Assembly: GCA_028065725.1 (NCBI GenBank)
Contig: JAPTVL010000316.1
Location: 1 to 28,033, forward strand
Reading direction: 5' to 3'
DNA length: 28,033 bases
DNA from: Betaproteobacteria bacterium
GTDB taxonomy: Bacteria > Pseudomonadota > Gammaproteobacteria > Burkholderiales > Rhodocyclaceae
Shown here: in pieces, positions 22,685 through 28,033 of the stretch
How positions within the stretch are numbered: position 1 is the first letter of the stretch
Layout: each line of letters starts with the position of its first letter
The notes under the pieces: generated by a model
Told to the model about the DNA's origin: nothing
What the model saw: the letters and a program-made list of their open reading frames with translations, nothing else
Database searches by the model: none
Translations under genes and position numbers: made by a program

Positions 22685-23275
22685 TCAGTCCGAAGAAACA
22701 GCCAATCCCGCCCGGTACAGGGCGAAAACCTCGGCCGCCTCCCGCAGAAACCACTCCCTCCACCACGGCGCAGCGGGGGTTCTAAGCATCAGTCCCTGGA
22801 TGACCCCGACGAGGGAAATTGCCGCGGCGCTTGGTCGCACATCGGCCCTGACCAGACCCTGTTGTTTGGCGCGAGCGATAATCCGGGCCAAACGGCCAAC
22901 ATAATTGGCGATGAGCATCCGGACGCGCCGCTGAAGACCGCGATCGTCGTTCTGTGCCAACCACGACAGCAGGCGCCGAGGAACATCGGGGTGCCTGGCG
23001 ATGAACGCGATCTGCTGCTGGAATGCGTTCTCCAGTCCCCGCAGCGGATTGTCTTGTTCGACGTGCCCGATCGAGCGCAAGAGCCGGCCTCTCACCCTGG
23101 CGATGAATTTTTTCCGGCCGCCGCGGCTGTCCGTTTGCGGAGGCGACCATCCATCCTCGACCTCGGCGGCGGCTCCCGGCAGACTTTCCATCTCCGCAAA
23201 CAGGTAGTAGCGTGTGGTTTCCCACCACCGCTTGATGTGCTCCTGCTCGAATCGATTCATGCTGTCGTCCGTCAT
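22685..23275 (-). CDS. TetR C-terminal-like protein lacking a visible HTH
   Basis: This 196-residue protein matches the ligand-binding half of the TetR repressor at 26364-26972: RLLRS, NPLRGLENAF, FIARHPDVPR, LIANYVGRLARIIARAKQQG and GVIQGLMLR align with RLLSR, PIAALEAIF, FVAEHPGVPR, LIRHYGERLHRLIEEGKAQG and GTIQGLVMQ. The N-terminal 60 residues (FEQEHIKRWWETTRYYLFAE, then a polar linker) do not contain the TetR HTH. The ATG at 23275 has GGAG 8 bases upstream; upstream frame to 23335 adds no HTH. It follows the ABC ATPase gene by 25 bases. It may modulate the repressor by heterodimerising or bind ligand alone; this is inference. Confidence 0.72.
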   Translation of the reverse strand: MTDDSMNRFEQEHIKRWWETTRYYLFAEMESLPGAAAEVEDGWSPPQTDSRGGRKKFIARVRGRLLRSIGHVEQDNPLRGLENAFQQQIAFIARHPDVPRRLLSWLAQNDDRGLQRRVRMLIANYVGRLARIIARAKQQGLVRADVRPSAAAISLVGVIQGLMLRTPAAPWWREWFLREAAEVFALYRAGLAVSSD

Positions 23276-23300
23276 GGTGCCTGCTCCTTTACTTGCAAGG

Positions 23301-24011
23301 TCATTCAAACCCCCGCCCTTCACCGGCCTCTTCATGGGTCACGCCATCGCGGATGTGATAGATGCGTTTGAAGGTGGGAATGATCTTCTCGTCATGGGTG
23401 ACGACGATGATGGCGGTCTCGAATTTGTGCGCCATGTCGTTGAGGATGCGGACGACCGCCAGGGCGCGTTCGCTGTCGAGCGGCGCGGTTGGCTCGTCGG
23501 CCAGGATCACCGGCGGTCGGTTGACCAGACCGCGTGCAATAGCCACGCGCTGCTGCTCGCCGCCGGAAAGCTGCGACGGCATGGCACGGGCACGATGTTG
23601 CACGTCCAGCGCGGTAAGCAGGTCGAGCGCGCGCTTGCGTGCCTCGCCGTTGGGCGCACCGGCCAGCATCGGTAGCAGCGCGACGTTGTCGGTGACGTCG
23701 AGAAATGGAATCAGGTACGGCGCCTGGAACACGAAGCCGATCTTGTCGCGGCGCAGCGCGCGCAGGTCGCGCACCTTCCAGCCTTCGTCGTAGATCAGCT
23801 CGTCGCCCAGCGTCATGCGCCCCGCGGTCGGGTCGATCACGGCGCCCAGGCACTTGAGCAGGGTGCTCTTGCCCGAGCCGGACGGTCCGATCAGGCCGAC
23901 GACCTCGCCCGGCTCCACGTGCATGTCCACCCCCTTCAAGGCGTCGACCGCAGTGTCGCCGCTGCCGTAGCGCTTCTTCAAACCTTCGATGCGAATGCCT
24001 TTGGTCGTCAT
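23301..24011 (-). CDS. ABC transporter ATP-binding protein (MacB/LolD/DevA type)
   Basis: This encodes a 236-residue ATPase with Walker A GPSGSGKST (42-50), Q-loop FVFQAP, signature LSGGEQQRVAIARGL (148-162), Walker B VILADEP (168-174) and H-loop His206. Its size and sequence fit the LolD/MacB/DevA group that drives mechanotransmission exporters. The open frame continues far upstream, but the ATG at 24011 follows GGAGG by 6 bases and lies 2 bases after the permease stop. It pairs with the FtsX-type permease encoded just before it. Confidence 0.95.
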   Translation of the reverse strand: MTTKGIRIEGLKKRYGSGDTAVDALKGVDMHVEPGEVVGLIGPSGSGKSTLLKCLGAVIDPTAGRMTLGDELIYDEGWKVRDLRALRRDKIGFVFQAPYLIPFLDVTDNVALLPMLAGAPNGEARKRALDLLTALDVQHRARAMPSQLSGGEQQRVAIARGLVNRPPVILADEPTAPLDSERALAVVRILNDMAHKFETAIIVVTHDEKIIPTFKRIYHIRDGVTHEEAGEGRGFE

Positions 24012-24013
24012 GG

Positions 24014-25219
24014 TCAACCTCCGATCGCTTCGGCCGGATCGACCTTGAGTGCCATGCGGATGGCGATGACGCTCGCCAGCGCGCAGATCACCAGCACGGC
24101 GAAGAAGCCCGCGACGGAGTCCCGCGGCATCAGCAGCACATACTTGGGAAACAGCGGCGCCGCGAAGGTTGCAGTGATCTTGCCAACCGCGAAGCCAATC
24201 ACGCCGAGTGCGAGCGCCTGCTGCATAATCATGGCGGCGATGGTGCGGTTGCGGGTGCCGATGAGCTTCAGCACCGCGATCTCGCGGATCTTGTCCATCG
24301 TCAGCGAGTAGATGATGAAGGCGACGATGGCGGCGCTGACGACGGCCAGAATGACCAGGAACATGCCGATCTGCTTGGACGATGTTGCGATCAACTTTCC
24401 GATGAGGATCTCTTCCATCTGCGACCGGGTATAGACCGTCAGGCGCTTCCAGCGGCGAATGGATTGCGCGACCTCGTCCGGCGCAGCGCCAGTCTTGAGG
24501 CGCACGAGAACGGCGTTGACGAAGTTGTTGCTGGCCTGCGAAGCGATGACGGCGTCCAGCAGGCCGGGCACGCCGGGGCGGTTGAAAGCCGGGTTGGCCT
24601 CGGTGCGGCGCCGGCTCTGCCAGATGGCGTCGTTGTCCTTGAGGAACTGCGCTTCCTGCGCATCCTTCAACGGGATGAACACCATCGGGTCGCCGCTGGA
24701 GGACACCATGCGCCGGGTGAGGCCGACCACGGTGTACTGATTGCGGCGGATGCGGAGGCGGTCGCCGAGCCTGAACCCGGTGGCGATGTCGGCCACCGCC
24801 TCGTAGTGGCCGCGCGTGATCTGGCGTCCCGCCACGAGATAAGGTGGCCATCCGGGTGCGCCCCCGGTCTCGCCCGGCACGATACCGACCACCATGGAGC
24901 GCACGTCACGCTCGCCCTGCCGCACCTGCATGGTCAGATAGGTCACATTCGCGGCTCGGGCCACGCCCGGCATGGCGAGAATGGCGCGATACAGGTCGTC
25001 GTTGAGGCTGGAAGACTCCGCGTAAGGGCCGAGGGTGTCCTTCTGTACGACCCAGAGATCGGCTCCGCTGTTGTCCAGCAGCGCCTTGCCGTCATCCACC
25101 ATGCCCCGGTACACCCCGGCCATGACCAGCGTCACGCCGATGAGCAGGCCGAGACCTACGCCGGTGAAGACGAACTTTCCCCAGGTATGGAGAATGTCGC
25201 GGCCGGCCAGGCTGATCAT
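24014..25219 (-). CDS. ABC permease, FtsX/DevC type
   Basis: This encodes a 401-residue permease with one N-terminal membrane helix (about 14-36), a large periplasmic domain (about 40-270), three C-terminal helices and the family ending ALKVDPAEAIGG. The C-terminal FtsX domain contains the coupling segment MDKIREIAVLKLIGTRNRTI. It resembles DevC, the membrane part of DevBCA-type exporters, which move substrate from the periplasmic side through a TolC-like channel. The ATG overlaps the MFP stop as ATGA. The substrate cannot be told. Confidence 0.93.
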   Translation of the reverse strand: MISLAGRDILHTWGKFVFTGVGLGLLIGVTLVMAGVYRGMVDDGKALLDNSGADLWVVQKDTLGPYAESSSLNDDLYRAILAMPGVARAANVTYLTMQVRQGERDVRSMVVGIVPGETGGAPGWPPYLVAGRQITRGHYEAVADIATGFRLGDRLRIRRNQYTVVGLTRRMVSSSGDPMVFIPLKDAQEAQFLKDNDAIWQSRRRTEANPAFNRPGVPGLLDAVIASQASNNFVNAVLVRLKTGAAPDEVAQSIRRWKRLTVYTRSQMEEILIGKLIATSSKQIGMFLVILAVVSAAIVAFIIYSLTMDKIREIAVLKLIGTRNRTIAAMIMQQALALGVIGFAVGKITATFAAPLFPKYVLLMPRDSVAGFFAVLVICALASVIAIRMALKVDPAEAIGG

Positions 25220-26367
25220 TTCGATGCCCCGGGAATGCGATCGACCACGTGGATTCGGCTGCGTGGGCCGAGCGCCTTTTCGCTGTAGACCACGATCCTG
25301 TCTCCCTCCTTGAGCCCTTCAACGACCTGAACGTGGCCATCGAGGTCGGCGCGCCCGAGCTTGACCGGGATGAAGCTCGGCTCGTCATCCGTGATCTGCC
25401 AGACGCCAACCTGGTCGCCGTCGCGCTGCACTGCGGCGTTGGGAATCAGCGGCGCCGCGGGGAGCGCAGGAAGGTCGATCGTGACTTCGGCGAGTTCGCC
25501 GATTGGTGGCAAGGGCACAGGGACCTTGTCGAAGATCACTTTGGCCAGCGTCTCTTCTGTCACCACATCGGCCTTCGGTTCCACCCGCAGCACCCGCCCT
25601 TTCAAGGTCCGGCCGCTGCGCGAACGCAGGGCGATACGGGCGGGCAAATCTGCGGCAAGCTCGGCCGCGCTAATCTGATCGAAGCGCACGTTGACCCACA
25701 GACTCTTCGGATCGATGACTTCCACCACGGCCTGACCCGCGACGATAGTCGTGCCCGGGTCTGCATCGCGGAGGGCCACGACGCCATCGACCGGCGCGAT
25801 CAGGCGCAGATTGCCTCGCTGCGCAACCAGTCCCTCGCGATCGAAGCGGGCGCGGGCCAGGTCTTCCCGCGCGGCCGCCAGGGCGGCATCGGCAATCTGT
25901 AATTCCTGCCGTTTGGTGACGAGTACCTCCTCGCTGGTCGATCGTGCGGCGTAGAGTTCCTCGTAGCGCCGCGCCTGGGTTTCGGCGTATGTCTGCCGTG
26001 CCGCCGCCTCGCGCAGCGCCGCCTCCGCGCGCTTGAGCGCCGCCTCCTGTGAGCGAACCCGATCGTCGAGATCGACAGGGTCCATCTCGCCGAGCAACTG
26101 ACCGGCCCTGACATGGTCACCCACATGAACATCCAGACGTTTCACCCGCCCGGCAAACGTCGGGCCGATCTTGTAGGTGTAGCGCGCTTCGACCGTGCCG
26201 ACGCCGAAAAGCGCGGGGCTGATCGCCAGCGACTCGACCTTGGCCTCGGTCACGGCCACGGGTGCCAACGGGCCGGAGCGCAGTGCGACATATACGAGCA
26301 GCGCCAGCAGTGGCACGATGACGGCGATGAGCGCCAAAGTACGGCGTTGCAAAGGTAAAGTTTTCAT
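25216..26367 (-). CDS. Membrane-fusion protein (HlyD/DevB type)
   Basis: This is a 383-residue periplasmic adaptor with an N-terminal membrane anchor (about 10-28), lipoyl half-motif GRVKRLDVHVGDHVRAGQLL, an alpha-hairpin coiled coil (about 105-180), the second lipoyl half LIAPVDGVVALRDADPGTTI, then beta-barrel and membrane-proximal domains ending GLKEGDRIVV. It would join the ABC permease to the NodT-type channel. It overlaps the TetR gene (ATGA) and the permease gene (ATGA). Confidence 0.94.
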   Translation of the reverse strand: MKTLPLQRRTLALIAVIVPLLALLVYVALRSGPLAPVAVTEAKVESLAISPALFGVGTVEARYTYKIGPTFAGRVKRLDVHVGDHVRAGQLLGEMDPVDLDDRVRSQEAALKRAEAALREAAARQTYAETQARRYEELYAARSTSEEVLVTKRQELQIADAALAAAREDLARARFDREGLVAQRGNLRLIAPVDGVVALRDADPGTTIVAGQAVVEVIDPKSLWVNVRFDQISAAELAADLPARIALRSRSGRTLKGRVLRVEPKADVVTEETLAKVIFDKVPVPLPPIGELAEVTIDLPALPAAPLIPNAAVQRDGDQVGVWQITDDEPSFIPVKLGRADLDGHVQVVEGLKEGDRIVVYSEKALGPRSRIHVVDRIPGASK

Positions 26368-26972
26368 TGCTTGCTCCCGATACCGCGCCGGTAGATCGCG
26401 AAGACTCTTGGTGCATCTTTACGAATGAGCGCCACTTCGCCGGCCAGCAGCGACTGCATCACCAGCCCCTGGATAGTGCCAATGAACAGGGTGGCGGCGG
26501 CTTCGGTATCGAGCACGGCATCCAATTCCCCCTGCGCTTTGCCTTCTTCAATCAGCCGATGCAAACGTTCGCCATAGTGCCGGATGAGCGTCTGCACCAT
26601 GCGCTTGGGGGCCGTCTCCTCCGCACGCTGCAATTCGCCAAACATCATCCGCGGCACCCCGGGGTGTTCAGCCACAAAATCAATATGGGTCATGAAGATT
26701 GCCTCCAGCGCGGCAATCGGAGACGAAGCGGACTGCGCGGCCTTGTCCACCCGCGAGAGCAGGCGTTCCGCGACCCACGTCATGACAGCCTGCAGGATGG
26801 CGTCCTTGCTTGGGAAGTGACGAAATAGCGCGCCCTGAGTCAGGCCCATGCGTTTCGCAATGGCGGAGGTGGTGATGTCGTTTGGGTTCTGTTCGGCAGC
26901 CAGTTCGACCACCGCCTCGACGGTAACGGCCCGCCGCTCGTCAGCGGGTAGATGCTTTACATGGGTGCCCAT
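26364..26972 (-). CDS. TetR/AcrR family repressor
   Basis: This encodes 202 residues with a typical N-terminal TetR HTH (ITTSAIAKRMGLTQGALFRH at about 33-52, then FPSKDAIL) and a ligand-binding C-terminal domain (FVAEHPGVPRMMFGELQRAE, GTIQGLVMQSLLAGEVALIR). It is the first gene of the efflux operon and overlaps the MFP gene by 4 bases, so it probably represses its own operon. A candidate operator lies at 26987-27010, 15 bases before the ATG. It shares its ligand domain with the HTH-less protein at 22685-23275. Confidence 0.93.
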   Translation of the reverse strand: MGTHVKHLPADERRAVTVEAVVELAAEQNPNDITTSAIAKRMGLTQGALFRHFPSKDAILQAVMTWVAERLLSRVDKAAQSASSPIAALEAIFMTHIDFVAEHPGVPRMMFGELQRAEETAPKRMVQTLIRHYGERLHRLIEEGKAQGELDAVLDTEAAATLFIGTIQGLVMQSLLAGEVALIRKDAPRVFAIYRRGIGSKQ

Positions 26973-26986
26973 TGTTGCGCCTTATA

Positions 26987-27010
26987 AAGTAAGTAATCTA
27001 TTACTATCTT
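26987..27010 (-). promoter_or_regulatory. Candidate TetR operator over the efflux operon promoter
   Basis: AAGTAAGTAAT and ATTACTATCTT form an 11 bp inverted repeat with a 2-base centre (two mismatched pairs; inner six pairs perfect). It sits 15 bases upstream of the TetR start. Its size and symmetry suit a TetR dimer site. Confidence 0.5.
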
Positions 27011-27033
27011 ATCAGAATTTGCCATCCGCGCAA
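27006..27033 (-). promoter_or_regulatory. Candidate promoter of the efflux operon
   Basis: On the - strand a -35-like TTGCGC (27028-27033) and a -10-like TAAGAT (27006-27011) are separated by 16 bases. The -10 overlaps the candidate TetR operator, and transcription would start inside the operator. The hexamers match the consensus only partly. Confidence 0.35.
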
Positions 27034-27041
27034 GAGGCGTC

Positions 27042-27057
27042 GCCTAACGCGTTAGAA
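27042..27057 (+). other. Abutting attC-like motifs GCCTAAC-GC-GTTAGAA
   Basis: GCCTAAC (27042-27048) and GTTAGAA (27051-27057) face each other across 2 bases and form the perfect palindrome CTAACGCGTTAG (27044-27055). The motifs match RYYYAAC and nearly match GTTRRRY. AAGGA and an ATG follow, as at a cassette start. It could be an attC that lost its middle, or simply an operator-like palindrome. Confidence 0.3.
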
Positions 27058-27070
27058 GGAACACAGCATC

Positions 27071-27316
27071 ATGAGCTGGGCGCTTTACGCGATAAGGCGC
27101 TCCGCACTAGGAGAGGAAATGCTCGGATATCCTTGGAGGATGCTGCGCTATCCACTGGTACTGTGCGATCCGGGTATCTATGAGGGCTATGACCGTCAGC
27201 CCTTCCCTTCAGATGCACCATTCGACGCACTGAGTTGCGTCAACTGGTGCCGCTGGCTGACACGACGATCTACGATATGGAGAAGCGCGGCGAATTTCCG
27301 CGCCGTTTCAATCTGA
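27071..27316 (+). pseudogene. Unrecognised short ORF running into direct repeat B
   Basis: An ATG with AAGGA 10 bases upstream opens a frame that reads MSWALYAIRRSALGEEMLGY, then PWRMLRYPLVLCDPGIYEGY. At about 27202 it enters direct repeat B out of frame with AlpA, and its remaining codons are shadows of that gene. If real, the gene was cut off where the repeat begins. I recognise no family. Confidence 0.25.
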
Positions 27317-27565
27317 CGGAGCGCTGGGTGGTGTGGGACCTGGCCGAGGTGGAGGCCTGGATAGTCGCGCGGCGGCAGGCCTCCGACTCCGATCAACTGA
27401 AGCGGGCGCCCTCGCCCGATGTGCGCCAACGCAAGCGTCGCCCGGTCAAAGCAAAGCCTGCGTCGTGAGCACTTTCATCGATGGCGGTAGCAAGGTCGGA
27501 GTGTGCGACTTGCCTGCGATCCACGCGTCAATCATGTCGGCCCATTCCTGTAGCATGTGACGGCG
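27202..27565. repeat. Long direct repeat B (AlpA core + integrase 3' end)
   Basis: This is the partner of 16775-17138, same orientation, no indels. On the right the homology fades within the integrase gene only because copy A is cut there. Copy B is joined to a longer integrase gene, so it is the more complete one on this side. Confidence 0.9.
27235..27468 (+). pseudogene. AlpA-family regulator, copy B, 5'-truncated
   Basis: The HTH region (ELRQLVPLADTTIYDMEKRG, then EFPRRFNLTERWVVWDLAEV) and basic tail match copy A at 16670. The frame is closed by a TGA at 27190-27192 and has no ATG before the HTH; only a TTG at 27235 is available, without a good ribosome-binding site. So it is either translated from TTG as a 77-residue core or is a pseudogene cut at its 5' end. 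Its 3' end overlaps the integrase gene by 23 bases, as in copy A. Confidence 0.7.
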
Positions 27566-28033
27566 CTGCTCGGCATATTCAGCCTTGTTGTAGACGCCTC
27601 GCGACGAGCGACCATCTTCGTGTGCCAGGCACTTCTCGATCCAGTCGCTGTTGAAGCCGAGCTCATTGAGGATGGTCGAACCCGTGCGCCGCAGGTCGTG
27701 CACGGTGAAGGGCTCCAGCGGCAGGCTGTTCGTTTTCGCGCGCTCGGCGATCAGTTGCGTAACCCGATTGAGCGTAGCGTTGGACATGCACTTGTCGGCG
27801 TCGTAGCGCGACGGGATCAGGTAGCGCGAGCCGCCAGCGCAGGTGCGCAGTGCGACCATGATGTCGAGCGCCTGCTGTGACAAGTAGATGTTATGGGCCT
27901 TGGACGCCTTCATGCGTTCCTTCGGGATACTCCATAGCGCCTTCTCGAAATCCACCTCGTCCCACGTCGCGTGGATCAATTCGCCCTTGCGTACCAGGGT
28001 GAGCAAAATCAGGCGCAGGCCGAGCTTGATGGT
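27446..28033 (-). CDS. P4-type tyrosine recombinase (integrase), C-terminal part
   Basis: The frame is open from the right edge (TIKLGLRLILLTLVRKGEL) to a stop at 27446; 195 residues are visible. This is the catalytic domain: the first Arg in LVRKGEL, the His-x-x-Arg box FTVHDLRRTGST, a CLAHE box in the next segment, and the nucleophile Tyr in GVYNKAEYAEQRR, followed by the usual EWADMIDAW ending. Integrases of this type insert islands into tRNA or other 3' ends and lie beside the attachment site, so an element end is expected just to the right of the window. The AlpA gene is convergent with it. Confidence 0.92.
   Translation of the reverse strand, partial: TIKLGLRLILLTLVRKGELIHATWDEVDFEKALWSIPKERMKASKAHNIYLSQQALDIMVALRTCAGGSRYLIPSRYDADKCMSNATLNRVTQLIAERAKTNSLPLEPFTVHDLRRTGSTILNELGFNSDWIEKCLAHEDGRSSRGVYNKAEYAEQRRHMLQEWADMIDAWIAGKSHTPTLLPPSMKVLTTQALL

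Noticed and set aside
23301..24851. 516-codon frame ending in the ABC ATPase
   Set aside because: Only the last 236 codons are ATPase; the earlier part is an out-of-frame reading of the permease gene, and GGAGG marks the ATG at 24011.
27071..27316. Full 81-codon ORF as an intact gene
   Set aside because: Its second half is the AlpA repeat read out of frame, so only the part before 27202 could be original coding sequence.

Overview
The window is a GC-rich proteobacterial accessory region, most likely from a beta- or gammaproteobacterium. I infer this from the codon bias, the IncP/Tn4371-type trb operon and the P4-type integrase; the genus cannot be told. It reads as the transfer end of an integrative and conjugative element (ICE) or related island, followed by cargo and by nested remains of other mobile elements. 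No rRNA, tRNA or CRISPR array was seen.

Region 1 (1-9982, + strand) is a tightly packed mating-pair-formation operon. It begins with the end of a CopG-like regulator gene, then trbB, C, D, E, J, an EexN/TrbK-like entry-exclusion lipoprotein, trbL, F, G, I and a DUF2274 gene. Most junctions overlap by 4 bases (ATGA) or are a few bases apart. Together these genes encode the ATPases, pilin, inner-membrane and outer-membrane parts of a P-type type IV secretion system. Relaxase, coupling protein and replication genes must lie to the left, outside the window.

Region 2 (about 10300-13300) holds a full-length leuA (2-isopropylmalate synthase) on the - strand, a divergent Lrp/AsnC regulator sharing an AT-rich promoter region, and a coiled-coil/HTH regulator.

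Region 3 (about 13400-16450, + strand, visibly lower GC) looks like a decayed integron gene-cassette array: a PrxQ-like peroxiredoxin, two GFA-type zinc proteins and a GNAT-GNAT fusion. The seven-base attC half-site GCCTAAC lies at or just after the stop of three of these genes. One putative attC appears split by a relic of an IS110/IS1111-type transposase gene.

Region 4 (about 16670-27565) is a 10.4 kb block bounded by two 364 bp direct repeats (about 91% identical, no indels). Each repeat holds an AlpA-like regulator and the 3' end of a P4-type integrase gene. The block carries a - strand operon: TetR repressor, membrane-fusion protein, DevC-like permease, ABC ATPase, a TetR-like protein without a visible DNA-binding domain, a four-helix membrane protein, a Gly-rich exported protein, a class I glutamine amidotransferase, an LpxR-like lipid A deacylase, a c'-type cytochrome and a NodT-type outer-membrane efflux lipoprotein. 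Many junctions are ATGA overlaps. The set suggests a tripartite exporter coupled to envelope remodelling; its substrate is unknown. A candidate TetR operator and promoter lie at 26987-27033.

Region 5 (27446-28033, - strand) is the C-terminal part of a P4-type tyrosine recombinase that runs off the right edge, so an attachment site is probably just beyond the window.
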